Positions 51,699 to 61,096 of a DNA stretch of 64,000 nt are shown here, in pieces. The first letter of the stretch is position 1, and every line of letters begins with the position of its first letter. Where the stretch lies: the NCBI GenBank assembly GCA_039105265.1, contig JAPFFF010000012.1, forward strand, positions 1,488,001 through 1,552,000, in the 5' to 3' direction. The notes beneath the pieces are model-generated. The model saw only the letters and a list, made by a program, of their open reading frames with translations. It was not told the origin of the DNA and ran no database searches. The DNA is from Tritrichomonas musculus. Taxonomy: Eukaryota > Parabasalia > Tritrichomonadida > Tritrichomonadidae. The position numbers and the translations under genes were made by a program.

Positions 51699-53279
51699 AT
51701 GACAAGTGATGTAGGTACACAAACTAAACCTAACAATAAAATACAACTACTACAAGGTACTATTAAATTTCGACCTAAACTAGTTGATAGAGATGTTGCA
51801 AGATTAACAAGAGGTTTGGGTCAAACTATATGGAAGTTCTCTAATAATCAAATAAATCTACAAAAATTATATGAGACATATTTAAATACTAGTATAGCTT
51901 TTAAAGACGTACTTGAATTTGCTAATAGACTCAAGAGAGAGAGACCAAGAGCAAAATTTACAGGTTGTGTGTTTGCGATTAAGAAAAATCAAGATGATAA
52001 AGATGAACATGGGCATTACATAACAGTATTAAAGCCATATCAATATACTCTCCAAGAATCAGATCAAGGTATATTAACAGAGATAAAATTACATTATGAT
52101 ATTATCAACATAAGGATATCTCGAATGAAGACTGAGGAGGAAAAACAAGCAGCTAGAGAACTGAGAGAGCAGATGAAAGAAAGAACATTGAAAAGTGATA
52201 AGAAAGAATATAAAACTAGAGGTATTCAAACAGATGATATACCAGAATTGGCTCCATTACCCAGACCTCCAACTTTAAATCGAAATGATTATCATCTTAA
52301 CCTTAGGAAAATCGGTAGGAACCGACCCACAAATGTTGAGCCACCAACAAGGGATCAAAATCAAAACAGAATTCAACTTTTACTTCAAAGTAGTACAAAT
52401 TTAGACGAGGATGATAGACCTAAGAAAAAATCAAAACAACATAAGAAAAAATCAAAACGACCTCGTTCACCTTCACCTCCACCTCCTCCTCCTTCTCGTT
52501 CACCTTCACCTCCACCACCTCCACCACCTCCTCCTCCTTCATCACCACCTCCACAGTTTCCATCATCACATACCTCTCGAGGTACTAGTCCTCCTCCAAG
52601 AGAACCCCGTATGACACCACAGAAGACAGGAGAGTTTACAGTAGACCAAAGACGTCATAAAATTCATGATTGGAGGAGTTTAGTCAATGATGAAAATATA
52701 GAAGAAGATGTTATTGATGACTACTTGAAACTTCTATATAACAAAGGAAAGAGATTGAATAAACAACCTGGTCAAAATGAAGCAGAGTTTGATAAAAAGA
52801 AAATATTGGTTGTACCTACTGCATTTTATACCCTCCTTTCTATGGCATATGAGACTAATGATATGGAAAAAATACATGAACTGATGAAAAGTCCTATCTC
52901 AGGTAAACAGTCATTTACACATTTCGATAAAGTATTTGTCCCCATTTGCTCAGATGGAGAACATTGGGTTTTATGTATTGTTCGATATCCAAAGAAAATA
53001 ATCGAATGCTATGACTCTGAGAATAAGTCAATGGCACCAGAGGTAAAGACACTTAATAAGTGGATCAATATTTCAGGAACAGGTAAGTTAAAAGCAAAAT
53101 ATTATGATGTACCTAGTCAAAGGAATAATAAGGATTGTGGAGTGTTTCTAATGGAATCTTGTCGTACCTTTTTGCATGAAGGAGATGGTAAGTTTAAACA
53201 ACGCAATATACCAGATATTAGAAAGAGAATACTTCGAGAACTTCAAAACAATGAATTAGAAACAGGTGTTGTATATTAA
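51699..53279 (+). CDS. Adenain/Ulp1-type cysteine protease with Pro-rich linker
   Basis: A 526-residue protein. The C-terminal 170 residues are a C48/C5-type protease, with catalytic His in GEHWVLCIV near 420, Asp in IECYDSENK near 436, Gln in VPSQRNNKDCGVF near 473 and nucleophile Cys near 479. In Polintons this protease is thought to mature capsid proteins. The N-terminal part carries two LC8-like motifs (DVGTQTKP near 4-11 and RGIQTDDI near 174-181), a basic patch (KKKSKQHKKKSKRPRSP) and a long proline-rich linker of SPPPPPP type, an unusual extension for a protease. The start follows TTTTATTTGATTTTTAA. Neighbours are structural and integrase genes on the same strand. Confidence 0.85.
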   Translation: MTSDVGTQTKPNNKIQLLQGTIKFRPKLVDRDVARLTRGLGQTIWKFSNNQINLQKLYETYLNTSIAFKDVLEFANRLKRERPRAKFTGCVFAIKKNQDDKDEHGHYITVLKPYQYTLQESDQGILTEIKLHYDIINIRISRMKTEEEKQAARELREQMKERTLKSDKKEYKTRGIQTDDIPELAPLPRPPTLNRNDYHLNLRKIGRNRPTNVEPPTRDQNQNRIQLLLQSSTNLDEDDRPKKKSKQHKKKSKRPRSPSPPPPPPSRSPSPPPPPPPPPPSSPPPQFPSSHTSRGTSPPPREPRMTPQKTGEFTVDQRRHKIHDWRSLVNDENIEEDVIDDYLKLLYNKGKRLNKQPGQNEAEFDKKKILVVPTAFYTLLSMAYETNDMEKIHELMKSPISGKQSFTHFDKVFVPICSDGEHWVLCIVRYPKKIIECYDSENKSMAPEVKTLNKWINISGTGKLKAKYYDVPSQRNNKDCGVFLMESCRTFLHEGDGKFKQRNIPDIRKRILRELQNNELETGVVY

Positions 53280-53303
53280 TAAAGACTTTTTATTCAACTC
53301 GAA

Positions 53304-54305
53304 ATGGAATTACCACCAAGTGTTAACACTTTATATCCTAATCGAGATAATATAGTTAATGATGGTAATACACCTCTTCCAATCGAAACAGCCTACTTCC
53401 TTGAGGATGCTCAACATGATAAAGCTAAGTTTAATAGGTATTGGTTTAATTTCCCACCAGAATGGTCAACTGCAAACAAAGGGGAATCTATTGTTGGCGT
53501 TCGTTCAGCACATATCATTAAGAGAAGACGCAAAATGGAAGTAGAGATTGAAATATATAAGATACATAAGAAAACATATGAGTTTGTTTGTGGTGGAACA
53601 TGGAATGATGGAACACTAAAAGAAGACTATATAACTGGTTCAAATCATGAATATGGGTGCTTCAAAGTCATTGATTGGGTGTCAGTCGATGGAGATTTAC
53701 GTGGATTTTTTGATGCAGTTAATCGTGCATTCAAGTCATACATTAGAACTTCTAAATTAGACAAATTTGTTCAAAATGATGATGATATACAGGATAGAGA
53801 TATACAAACCGATGGATACTATGATAAAAATGGTTTTCATGAAATCATTTATACAGAAAGAAATAAAGCAGGGAACCATAAATACTACTATAACAATAGT
53901 AAGAATGAACGAGATTGGGAGTATACTGCACCATATATGAACTTTTTCCAACTTAAATCCTGGAATGATGACTTTGCAGATGTGTTTAATATAGGTAATG
54001 GCATATTTCAAAATAAACCAGAAAAATATCAAACATGGCACAAGGAATTGATATTTGATAATATATGGGACAGACAATCATGCAAAATATATTCATCGAT
54101 AGGTGAACAAGCATTGCATAACTATATTGGAGATAGTGATGTTGAATATAGTCCTATTAAGTACTTCAAGTTAAACTCAATGGACCAAAGGTTTTGGATA
54201 GACTTCTATAGTGATGCACATTATAATTGTCCAACAAAACTACCTCCAAATGATTCATTTGTAATCGAAATGCAATTCCTTCAATACGATAAGATGTTTA
54301 TTTAA
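53304..54305 (+). CDS. Candidate Polinton minor capsid (penton-like) protein
   Basis: A 333-residue beta-rich protein, beginning MELPPSVNTLYPNRDNIVND, between the protease and integrase genes. The stretch YWFNFPPEWSTANKGESIVG, then VRSAHIIKRRRKMEVEIEIY, and the C-terminal SFVIEMQFLQYDKMFI resemble the strand order of minor capsid proteins of this virus group, but the match is by position and composition only. DRDIQTDGYYD near 164-174 is an LC8-like motif in a likely exposed loop. No enzyme motif. Confidence 0.5.
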   Translation: MELPPSVNTLYPNRDNIVNDGNTPLPIETAYFLEDAQHDKAKFNRYWFNFPPEWSTANKGESIVGVRSAHIIKRRRKMEVEIEIYKIHKKTYEFVCGGTWNDGTLKEDYITGSNHEYGCFKVIDWVSVDGDLRGFFDAVNRAFKSYIRTSKLDKFVQNDDDIQDRDIQTDGYYDKNGFHEIIYTERNKAGNHKYYYNNSKNERDWEYTAPYMNFFQLKSWNDDFADVFNIGNGIFQNKPEKYQTWHKELIFDNIWDRQSCKIYSSIGEQALHNYIGDSDVEYSPIKYFKLNSMDQRFWIDFYSDAHYNCPTKLPPNDSFVIEMQFLQYDKMFI

Positions 54306-54311
54306 AAATAA

Positions 54312-55466
54312 ATGAGTAAAGAAGAACCAAGCCCATATGAAAAATTATACAACAAAGCTAAATGGAAGACCTTGGACAAATACCTTAGCATGGCAAAACA
54401 AGAGAATCTAAATGAAGACGAAGCAAAGAAATACTTTGATGAAAAAGTAGTACATGATAAGAGAGTACCTAAAGCACAATTTATTCCTATTGTATCCAAA
54501 CATCCTCATGGTTATCAAATGGATACCTTCATTAATAATAAAGAGGCAGGTGGGTTGAATTATCTAATGTTCATTAATATCAACACCAGAAAAGCATATG
54601 CATATCCTATGAATGGTAAAGGAGCAAGAGAAGTATTAACAGCACTTCATAAATTTGTTAATGATGTACCTCATGTATATTCGATAACAAGTGATGAGGA
54701 TGCAGCATATTTATCATCAACAGTCTTAGACTTCATGAGAGAGAAGAACATAAAATATCGAACAACAACTGAGAATAACCATAATGTACTTGGCATTATT
54801 AATAGGTTTATGAGAACTATAAGAGATGCTATTGGTGAAAATAGGTTTATTCAACCAAAGGAGATGCATGATTTGGTTAACATATATAACAACTCTCCTC
54901 ATAGGTCTCTAGATAATAAAGCACCTAATGATATTACTCCAGAGGATGAAATAAAGTACATACAAAAGAATGCACGCATTAATCCATATCATTTTAATCC
55001 AGGTGAGAAGGTCAGGTTAGTACTCGAAAAAGAACCATTTGGTAAAAGAAGAAGTAATTTGTCTAATGAGTCTTATATAGTTGACTCGCAAAAAGGTAAC
55101 CAGTTTGTGGTCAAGTCCAAAGATGGTTCAACTAGTTCATTCCCTGGATATAGGTTGTTAAGGACAAGAGACAAAAGGATTAAAGTAGCTGAAAGACTAA
55201 ATGAAGGTAAAGAAGGTATTATTGAAAAAATATATAACTTTGATGAAGATACTGGTAAGTATGATTTAAAATGGGAAGGAGTCGAAGGTGATGATGCCTT
55301 TGCTAGACAAACTATTAGAGATGTAAGGAGAGGTAATCCATTAGTACTTGGTACAGCAGAAAGACAATATTGGTTGGAACAAAAGAAAAATTATGAACGA
55401 CAAATTAAAGCAGGTCAAAAGGTTGAGGGCAAACCAATACCAGATAAAATTATGAAATACATTTAA
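54312..55466 (+). CDS. Retroviral-type integrase with chromodomain-like tail
   Basis: A 384-residue DDE-type integrase. The first catalytic Asp is in GYQMDTFINN near 70, the second in SITSDEDAAYL near 128, followed by NHNVLGIINRFMRTIRDAIG, the third-motif region. The C-terminal part has an SH3-like stretch (NQFVVKSKDGSTSSFPGYRL) and a chromodomain-like segment near 300-345 (IEKIYNFDEDTGKYDLKWEG, then DDAFARQTIRDVRRG). The latter may target histone marks for insertion. Polinton integrases insert the element at 6-base target duplications. It lies 6 bases after the preceding gene and 10 bases before the ATPase. Confidence 0.85.
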   Translation: MSKEEPSPYEKLYNKAKWKTLDKYLSMAKQENLNEDEAKKYFDEKVVHDKRVPKAQFIPIVSKHPHGYQMDTFINNKEAGGLNYLMFININTRKAYAYPMNGKGAREVLTALHKFVNDVPHVYSITSDEDAAYLSSTVLDFMREKNIKYRTTTENNHNVLGIINRFMRTIRDAIGENRFIQPKEMHDLVNIYNNSPHRSLDNKAPNDITPEDEIKYIQKNARINPYHFNPGEKVRLVLEKEPFGKRRSNLSNESYIVDSQKGNQFVVKSKDGSTSSFPGYRLLRTRDKRIKVAERLNEGKEGIIEKIYNFDEDTGKYDLKWEGVEGDDAFARQTIRDVRRGNPLVLGTAERQYWLEQKKNYERQIKAGQKVEGKPIPDKIMKYI

Positions 55467-55476
55467 AAATTTGTAA

Positions 55477-56343
55477 ATGGATGAACCCCCAAATGCAGAA
55501 CTCATAAATAAAGTAGAAACATTGATTAAAGAGACCTTACAGAAGAACATGAAAGAGATAGATGGTGCTTTGATTAAACCATTATCACCTGATTATCCTT
55601 TTAGCACAAATGGTATATACTTTTTAATTGGTAAACCAGGTGCTGGTAAAAGTTTTTGGATATGGAGACATATTATGATAACAGAGAGGTTGTTTAAACA
55701 TCCATACTACCAAAAGATAATATTTTGCTCAAGCTCTGGTAAAATGGATAAAACAGCTGAAACACTTAATAAACAGATACGATCAAGAATCGATTATGTA
55801 AAGGAAAGAGAATTAATGAGTTATCTTAAAAGACATCTTCGAAGAAAGATAAAGTATTATGCCATTGTCAAATATGTATTATCTCGAATGAAAGAGACCA
55901 ATGACGAAATGAGGAGGCTCATTGAGAAGCATCATTTAAATGAGCTCAATGATAAAATAATATATATAGCCAATAAGTTAGTCAAGTATGAAACATCATC
56001 ATATCCATATAACACATTATTGATACTAGATGATTGTGCAGGTAGTGATTTATTAAAGAATGGTAATAGTGAATTTATCAAGTTGTTAACCAAGACAAGA
56101 CACTATAATTTAACATGTATCATGGCTATCCAAACTATTCGATTTGTTCATATGAATGCGAAAAGGTTAGCAACAGATATCATATGTTATACAGGATATA
56201 GTGAGGAAGATTTTACTAGCTTGTTGCAACAAACAAATAACTCATTAAATACTAAACAGACAGTAGCTGAGTACCTACAACATAAAGAACCACATGAGAA
56301 GTTCGTAATGAATATTTCTGCTAATAAGTACTATTTCGAATAA
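55477..56343 (+). CDS. Packaging ATPase (A32/FtsK-HerA-like)
   Basis: A 288-residue ATPase. Walker A is LIGKPGAGKSFWIW near 49-62. Walker B is LLILDDCAGSDLL near 179-191, followed by the sensor-like TKTRHYNLTCIMAIQT. This order and the size match A32-like genome-packaging ATPases of Polintons and large DNA viruses. The position directly after the integrase is common in these elements. Confidence 0.85.
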   Translation: MDEPPNAELINKVETLIKETLQKNMKEIDGALIKPLSPDYPFSTNGIYFLIGKPGAGKSFWIWRHIMITERLFKHPYYQKIIFCSSSGKMDKTAETLNKQIRSRIDYVKERELMSYLKRHLRRKIKYYAIVKYVLSRMKETNDEMRRLIEKHHLNELNDKIIYIANKLVKYETSSYPYNTLLILDDCAGSDLLKNGNSEFIKLLTKTRHYNLTCIMAIQTIRFVHMNAKRLATDIICYTGYSEEDFTSLLQQTNNSLNTKQTVAEYLQHKEPHEKFVMNISANKYYFE

Positions 56344-56360
56344 TTTTTTATTTTTTAAAA

Positions 56361-56816
56361 ATGGGAATTAAACTTCATTCAGAAGAAGATTATTGGAAGC
56401 CAAATTATGCTAAACAAAAAGAATTTTCTCCATGGCAAACGATAATAAAAGGAGGAGTAGGTTTAGGTGGTAAATTATTAATGGGAGCTGCAGATAGTTT
56501 TACTGGAGGTCTTGCAAGTAAAATATTGGATGCTTCAGCAGGTGGATTAACCAAGCATGCTGGTGTTATTGGTTCAGTTGCGAGAGGTCTTGGTGAAAGC
56601 TACTTGAGCGATAGTACAAGAAATAAATTAGCAAACATAGCTGACACAGCATTAAAATATGTCCCAGATGGAAAAGTGAAAACTGCCTTATCATCAATTA
56701 ATAAATCTGCAAAAGGTGAATCAGTTGGAGCACCTCTTGAAAAGCCAGCATTTTCGTCTAGATCATTACAAGAGAGTGACTTTACTACCAACAATCGGGC
56801 GAGAACCTACATCTAA
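56361..56816 (+). CDS. Gly/Ala-rich Polinton protein, possibly pVI-like
   Basis: A 151-residue protein. Residues about 25-90 are Gly/Ala/Leu-rich and amphipathic (IIKGGVGLGGKLLMGAADSF, TKHAGVIGSVARGLGESYLS), followed by a Ser/Lys-rich tail. Size, composition and position between ATPase and capsid genes resemble small virion proteins with membrane-active helices (adenovirus pVI type). This is inference from composition, not homology. Confidence 0.55.
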   Translation: MGIKLHSEEDYWKPNYAKQKEFSPWQTIIKGGVGLGGKLLMGAADSFTGGLASKILDASAGGLTKHAGVIGSVARGLGESYLSDSTRNKLANIADTALKYVPDGKVKTALSSINKSAKGESVGAPLEKPAFSSRSLQESDFTTNNRARTYI

Positions 56817-56863
56817 TGAAAACTCAAAAAAACTAAATTTTTGGACTTTTTTGTTTATTTTAA

Positions 56864-57415
56864 ATGTCAAAACATCTAACAGGTTCTAAGAGACTTGCAG
56901 TTATTCATAAATGGTTGAATGGAAGGGATGACCCAGATTGGGAAGTTTTACCTACAAAAACCAAAGACAAGTATATTGTAAAACAGCGAAAAACTCCAAT
57001 AACTCGAGAATATCAAGAAAACTCAGAAAGTGAAAATAACGAAGAAACTCAAGAAAACTCAGACAGTGAAGAACATGAGGAACTTGAAGAAAAGCCAAGA
57101 AAGCCAATAAGTTCGAAAGCTGCACGAAAACCTCCAAAACCTCGAAAAACTCAACAAAGCCAAGTTTATGACCCTACTGTGAATGAGGAAATACTAAAAC
57201 AGCTAAAATCACTAGGTGAAGAAATGAAGATAAGTCGAGAGAAGAAAGAACAGAGACGTATGATAAAGGAGGTTGTTGATAAAAGGATGAGTAAACCAAG
57301 ACAACAGTATGTTCCTGAAGAACCGCCACAACAATATGAAGAAGAACAACAACCTCAATATATACCTATGAGACCTATTGGTAGGAGAAATCGCATCTTT
57401 GAAGATATGATGTAA
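56864..57415 (+). CDS. Charged low-complexity Polinton protein
   Basis: A 183-residue protein with an N-terminal short region (KHLTGSKRLAVIHKWLNGRD), a Glu/Ser/Asn acidic stretch near 50-80 and a Lys/Pro-rich stretch (KAARKPPKPRKTQQSQ). A helix near 115-140 (KSLGEEMKISREKKEQRRMI) and a Gln/Pro/Tyr-rich tail follow. No known domain. It precedes the capsid gene by 17 bases, so a scaffold or virion-core role is possible but unproven. Confidence 0.55.
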   Translation: MSKHLTGSKRLAVIHKWLNGRDDPDWEVLPTKTKDKYIVKQRKTPITREYQENSESENNEETQENSDSEEHEELEEKPRKPISSKAARKPPKPRKTQQSQVYDPTVNEEILKQLKSLGEEMKISREKKEQRRMIKEVVDKRMSKPRQQYVPEEPPQQYEEEQQPQYIPMRPIGRRNRIFEDMM

Positions 57416-57432
57416 ATTTTTTTCTATCTAAA

Positions 57433-59115
57433 ATGCTTAACAAGGAATCCTATATGAAAACCTCAGCAGAGGTTTGTACTCAGATTGCATCTTACTTTGA
57501 TGTTGTCGATAATTGCATAGCACTTAGTGATACTAATAAGGCATACTCATTAAATCCACAAACTTCGTATTCACCATCACCACCAATTAAGAGTGGTTCC
57601 TATACAACATGTATTATCTCTCCTAATACTCATAATACTGCTGATATATATAATGGATTTATTCGAGCAGATATGAGAGTGATGATAAAAATAGACAAGC
57701 CAATTCTAAGTGATTTAGAAAATGTCAGTGGTTATAATTTTGGTAAGGTATGGTTTGGCTTTAAGGATGCTCGAGATGCTGTTGAGAAGTATGAAATTGT
57801 AGCTAATGGTATGACGCTTTATACCCAGAACTTTGGATGTGAAGAATCCTTTTTAACTGCATGTTGTGCAAATGAAGTTACTAAAAGAGCTGATATATAT
57901 AGTAAAGCAAGACATAAGGATATTTGGAATGATACTCATGGAAGGAGATGTGGTTTTGTTGCAAATCTTAACAAAGATGTGACTTCTGTCACTGAAACAA
58001 TTAGATTAAAGATTGATTTGCGACGATTCCTACCTTTATCTAATATCAAGTACTTGCCAGCATTTGCAGGTAAAATCGAATTACGTCTATACTTTTCAAC
58101 AGCTGGTATGGTATATTGTCCAGTTGGTTTTGAAAAGAGCTTGGTTGCTAATCCACATATAATGAAAGACTTCAATGTTGATGAAATTACCAATGAATTT
58201 CGACCTATTGGAGAACCAATATGGATGTGGACAAGTACCGAAAAAATAGCAATGGATAAGATTAATGACCCTAAGAATCTTCCACCTGTTGGTGAAAATC
58301 ATGGAGGAGCATATGAAGTCGCAGGAGCTAACAATACTAAGGCAAGAGTTGACCGAACTATTTACAGTGATTGGAGAACTTGGAGTGTTGTTGATTATTC
58401 CATTGAAGAATGTGCGAGTATTATACCTTGTTTTGGTATTCATGAATCTGTATATACAGCACTTGTTCAAAGATATGCTAACCCACAACATCCACTTACA
58501 TTCCCAACACAGATAATGTCATTTTACACTTGTACAAGACCTCTTAATAATGAACAAGATAAAGCAACTATTACTATTACACCTAATTTTGTAGATAGTA
58601 TGTTTTGTTTATTCCCACTCAAGCATACGCATAAGACATACTTCAAGAATCCTATGTTTGAAGCATTTCATATGAATTGTGGTAATTACAATAATATTCC
58701 TGCTAAAGCATTTGGTACGAATGGTAAGTATCCAGAGTTCCTCGAATATTGCCAGAATGCAATGAACATGAATGGAGAGCAAAATGGATTTAATAAAGAG
58801 GTTATTGCAAGTTTAGCGAATGAGTATCAATATAATGAAAACACAACAGGCTATTATCCAAATGATAGGTCCTCATTCTTCATAGGTCTTCCTACTGAAA
58901 CAGATGGAACATATCAACAAGGTCTTTCAAGTCTTGCACCTATTAACTTCGAATTGATATGTAGTCAAAAGGCAGATAATCCATTTAGACAGGAAGTAGA
59001 TACACCTCCATTATTATGCTTATTAACAGATATATCAATTAGTATCTTAATTAGACCTAATGGTATGCCACCATCAGTACGTATTGGTCCTTATGATTTA
59101 ACAACCCCTGAGTAA
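57433..59115 (+). CDS. Polinton major capsid protein (double jelly-roll type)
   Basis: A 560-residue beta-rich protein in the position and size of Polinton major capsid proteins. It starts MLNKESYMKTSAEVC and has strand-rich blocks typical of the double jelly-roll (ADMRVMIKIDKPILSDLENV, KIDLRRFLPLSNIKYLPAFA, GKIELRLYFSTAGMVYCPVG). The C-terminal part (ICSQKADNPFRQEVDTPPLL, then CLLTDISISILIRPNGMPPS) resembles the last strands of the second jelly roll. Recognition is by general pattern and context, not by a short signature. It lies downstream of the ATPase and upstream of a small proline-rich gene. Confidence 0.75.
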   Translation: MLNKESYMKTSAEVCTQIASYFDVVDNCIALSDTNKAYSLNPQTSYSPSPPIKSGSYTTCIISPNTHNTADIYNGFIRADMRVMIKIDKPILSDLENVSGYNFGKVWFGFKDARDAVEKYEIVANGMTLYTQNFGCEESFLTACCANEVTKRADIYSKARHKDIWNDTHGRRCGFVANLNKDVTSVTETIRLKIDLRRFLPLSNIKYLPAFAGKIELRLYFSTAGMVYCPVGFEKSLVANPHIMKDFNVDEITNEFRPIGEPIWMWTSTEKIAMDKINDPKNLPPVGENHGGAYEVAGANNTKARVDRTIYSDWRTWSVVDYSIEECASIIPCFGIHESVYTALVQRYANPQHPLTFPTQIMSFYTCTRPLNNEQDKATITITPNFVDSMFCLFPLKHTHKTYFKNPMFEAFHMNCGNYNNIPAKAFGTNGKYPEFLEYCQNAMNMNGEQNGFNKEVIASLANEYQYNENTTGYYPNDRSSFFIGLPTETDGTYQQGLSSLAPINFELICSQKADNPFRQEVDTPPLLCLLTDISISILIRPNGMPPSVRIGPYDLTTPE

Positions 59116-59144
59116 AAAGAAGTATGTTTTTTATGTTTTGGAAA

Positions 59145-59579
59145 ATGTCGAATGATTATAGAAGCCCACATGCTGAGATTGTTGGAAGAGAAGGTATGAT
59201 GTATAATGAAGCTACCATGAAAAATAAGGACTTAGAGTTTCAACATTTTGGTGTGTTCAGTAATACTAATACTTATTCTGTAACCTTCAACCCATATATT
59301 AATCGACCACCTACCCAGATTATTGAACATGAGGACCCTGTTAGATTTCCAGATACTCGAGAACATATAACCAAACCTGTTCGTGAACCTCCTGTTAGTA
59401 TTACAGATGGTGGTTTTTATCGACATATAGGTGAAAAAGATAGACCAGTACCTCTCTTACCAAAATATCTTAAGAAGCCTGAGAAACCACCAATGCAAGG
59501 TAGAGCAAGAGAATATAATAAACAAGATATTCGATATGGACCTACCCAACATATCTTTACCCAAAATAACATATATTAA
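59145..59579 (+). CDS. Small Pro/Tyr-rich Polinton protein
   Basis: I choose the ATG at 59145 (MSNDYRSPHAEIVGRE, 144 residues) because TTTTTTATGTTTTGGAAA precedes it, like other starts in this element; an earlier ATG at 59124 is possible. The protein has phage-like tail or fibre composition (EDPVRFPDTREHITKPVREP, GEKDRPVPLLPKYLKKPEKP). No known domain is recognised. Confidence 0.5.
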   Translation: MSNDYRSPHAEIVGREGMMYNEATMKNKDLEFQHFGVFSNTNTYSVTFNPYINRPPTQIIEHEDPVRFPDTREHITKPVREPPVSITDGGFYRHIGEKDRPVPLLPKYLKKPEKPPMQGRAREYNKQDIRYGPTQHIFTQNNIY

Positions 59580-59603
59580 TTTTTTATTGAATTTTTTATC
59601 CAG

Positions 59604-60050
59604 ATGAAAATGACAACAAGAAACGTCTATGACTATGTCAATGAACTTCGCGCAAAATGTGCTCCAAATACTAAACAATGTAATTTCTCGATACTTTGTG
59701 ACAAGTACCCAATGAAAACAGGAGAATGGAGTTATTTAGGCAAAGTACTCTATGTCTCAATCAAGGTAAAAGACAAGTGCCACAGATTTTATCCAGATAA
59801 GCTCAAAGAACTTGATCTTGACTCAATATTTATTAAGCCTAACTCAAGGAGAAAAATAACTGAAGATTTCGAAGAGTTCTACATAAATGGAAACACTACC
59901 ACTCAAGAGTATCAAGGAATCAAATACTACAACTACTCCATTGCAGCTGCTCCTACAAGTCATAAACCAAAAATCGATGCTCTCAAGCAGAAATATCAAA
60001 TTGAGTCATTTGACATGTTTATTGGAGAACAGCTAGACTTAGTACTTTAA
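59604..60050 (+). CDS. Small Polinton protein, unknown
   Basis: A 148-residue mixed alpha/beta protein (NVYDYVNELRAKCAPNTKQC, SYLGKVLYVSIKVKDKCHRF). There is a basic stretch near 90 (KPNSRRKITEDFEEF). No motif or membrane segment. The ATG is preceded by TTTTTTATTGAATTTTTTAT. Confidence 0.5.
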   Translation: MKMTTRNVYDYVNELRAKCAPNTKQCNFSILCDKYPMKTGEWSYLGKVLYVSIKVKDKCHRFYPDKLKELDLDSIFIKPNSRRKITEDFEEFYINGNTTTQEYQGIKYYNYSIAAAPTSHKPKIDALKQKYQIESFDMFIGEQLDLVL

Positions 60051-60071
60051 GCCTATTTTTTCCCAACCTAA

Positions 60072-60596
60072 ATGATTAAGAAGAGGGGTACAACCAATGG
60101 AGTTCAAGCAAATGTATCTTTAGAACCATCAGCAGCTGCATCATCTACATCAAACATCAACAACAACATTATTATTAATAAGAGAGATGATGGCAAGGAA
60201 GACATTGTTATTACAAGAGACATTGGAGTGCAAACTGAACCTGTTGAAGTTGAACCAGATGTACGTAATGTTATACTTGAAGCATATGCACAAATACTAC
60301 TTAATCAAGACAAAGCACTACTAGCTAACATTATATCAAAGAAATGCATCATAGTACCTATTGAATCTCTTAGCAACATCATCAAAGCAATACTACATGT
60401 TAGTGAGGTTGAAGTACAACTTAATGAAGATGTTGGATGTTGTGCAACTAAGAGCAATCCAATAAGAAAAATAGATGCTATTAAGATTATTAAAGATAAT
60501 GGAGAGGTAGTCATTGACTTGAAACAAGTATATAATAAAGAATATAATGAGCTTGTTAATAATTATCATGTATGCTTAAAATATTGCATAGTATAA
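60072..60596 (+). CDS. Small Polinton protein with a GVQTE motif
   Basis: A 174-residue protein. Residues 1-45 are low-complexity (Ser/Ala/Asn), and DIGVQTEPVEVEPDV at 50-64 is an LC8-like motif with the preferred acidic flank. From 65 on there is a helical segment (NVILEAYAQILLNQDKALLA) and a possible beta segment. No enzyme motif. Confidence 0.5.
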   Translation: MIKKRGTTNGVQANVSLEPSAAASSTSNINNNIIINKRDDGKEDIVITRDIGVQTEPVEVEPDVRNVILEAYAQILLNQDKALLANIISKKCIIVPIESLSNIIKAILHVSEVEVQLNEDVGCCATKSNPIRKIDAIKIIKDNGEVVIDLKQVYNKEYNELVNNYHVCLKYCIV

Positions 60597-60648
60597 AAAA
60601 AGACATATATAAAAAAAACTTAAAATTAGAAGTAATTATTTTTTACTC

Positions 60649-61020
60649 TTACTCCTTGTCTTTTGGAGATGAAGCTTCTTGTTCATCTTCATCATCTTCT
60701 TCTTGTGTCTCTTGCGAGTCAGGCACTATAGGCACGTGAAAGCCAATAGATTTTGGTGTTGTAGATTGAGGAATCTTTTTATGAAAAACCTCGCAGGTAG
60801 TGAGATTCATTTGAGTAAGTGCTTCAGCAATCTTGTTCATGTTTGCTTGTATCAAAGGGTCATAGATGGTGCAGACATTAGATGATGTCGAGTTTATTAT
60901 TTTTTGGTTGAACAGAAATATCACCTCTTTAATAGCATTGGCTATTTCAACATGAGCATTTTTGATAGCTAGCTTTTGCTGTTTTTGGAATTCTTTGAAG
61001 TCATTTCCAGAACGCGACAT
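60649..61020 (-). CDS. Small Polinton protein with acidic tail
   Basis: A 123-residue protein. The first half is helical (NDFKEFQKQQKLAIKNAHVE, IANAIKEVIFLFNQKII) and the tail is acidic (QETQEEDDEDEQEASSPKDK). The start ATG follows CTTCATTTTTTAAA on the minus strand. It is divergent from the bZIP-like gene. No known domain. Confidence 0.5.
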   Translation of the reverse strand: MSRSGNDFKEFQKQQKLAIKNAHVEIANAIKEVIFLFNQKIINSTSSNVCTIYDPLIQANMNKIAEALTQMNLTTCEVFHKKIPQSTTPKSIGFHVPIVPDSQETQEEDDEDEQEASSPKDKE

Positions 61021-61096
61021 TTTAAAAAATGAAGTGATTTTGTTTGCGAATATTCAATTTTCAAAAATAATTCAATTTTTTTTCTCGAATGAAATC

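Noticed and set aside
52411-52614. His/Leu-rich frame in the protease gene
   Set aside because: It is a shifted reading of the proline-rich linker.
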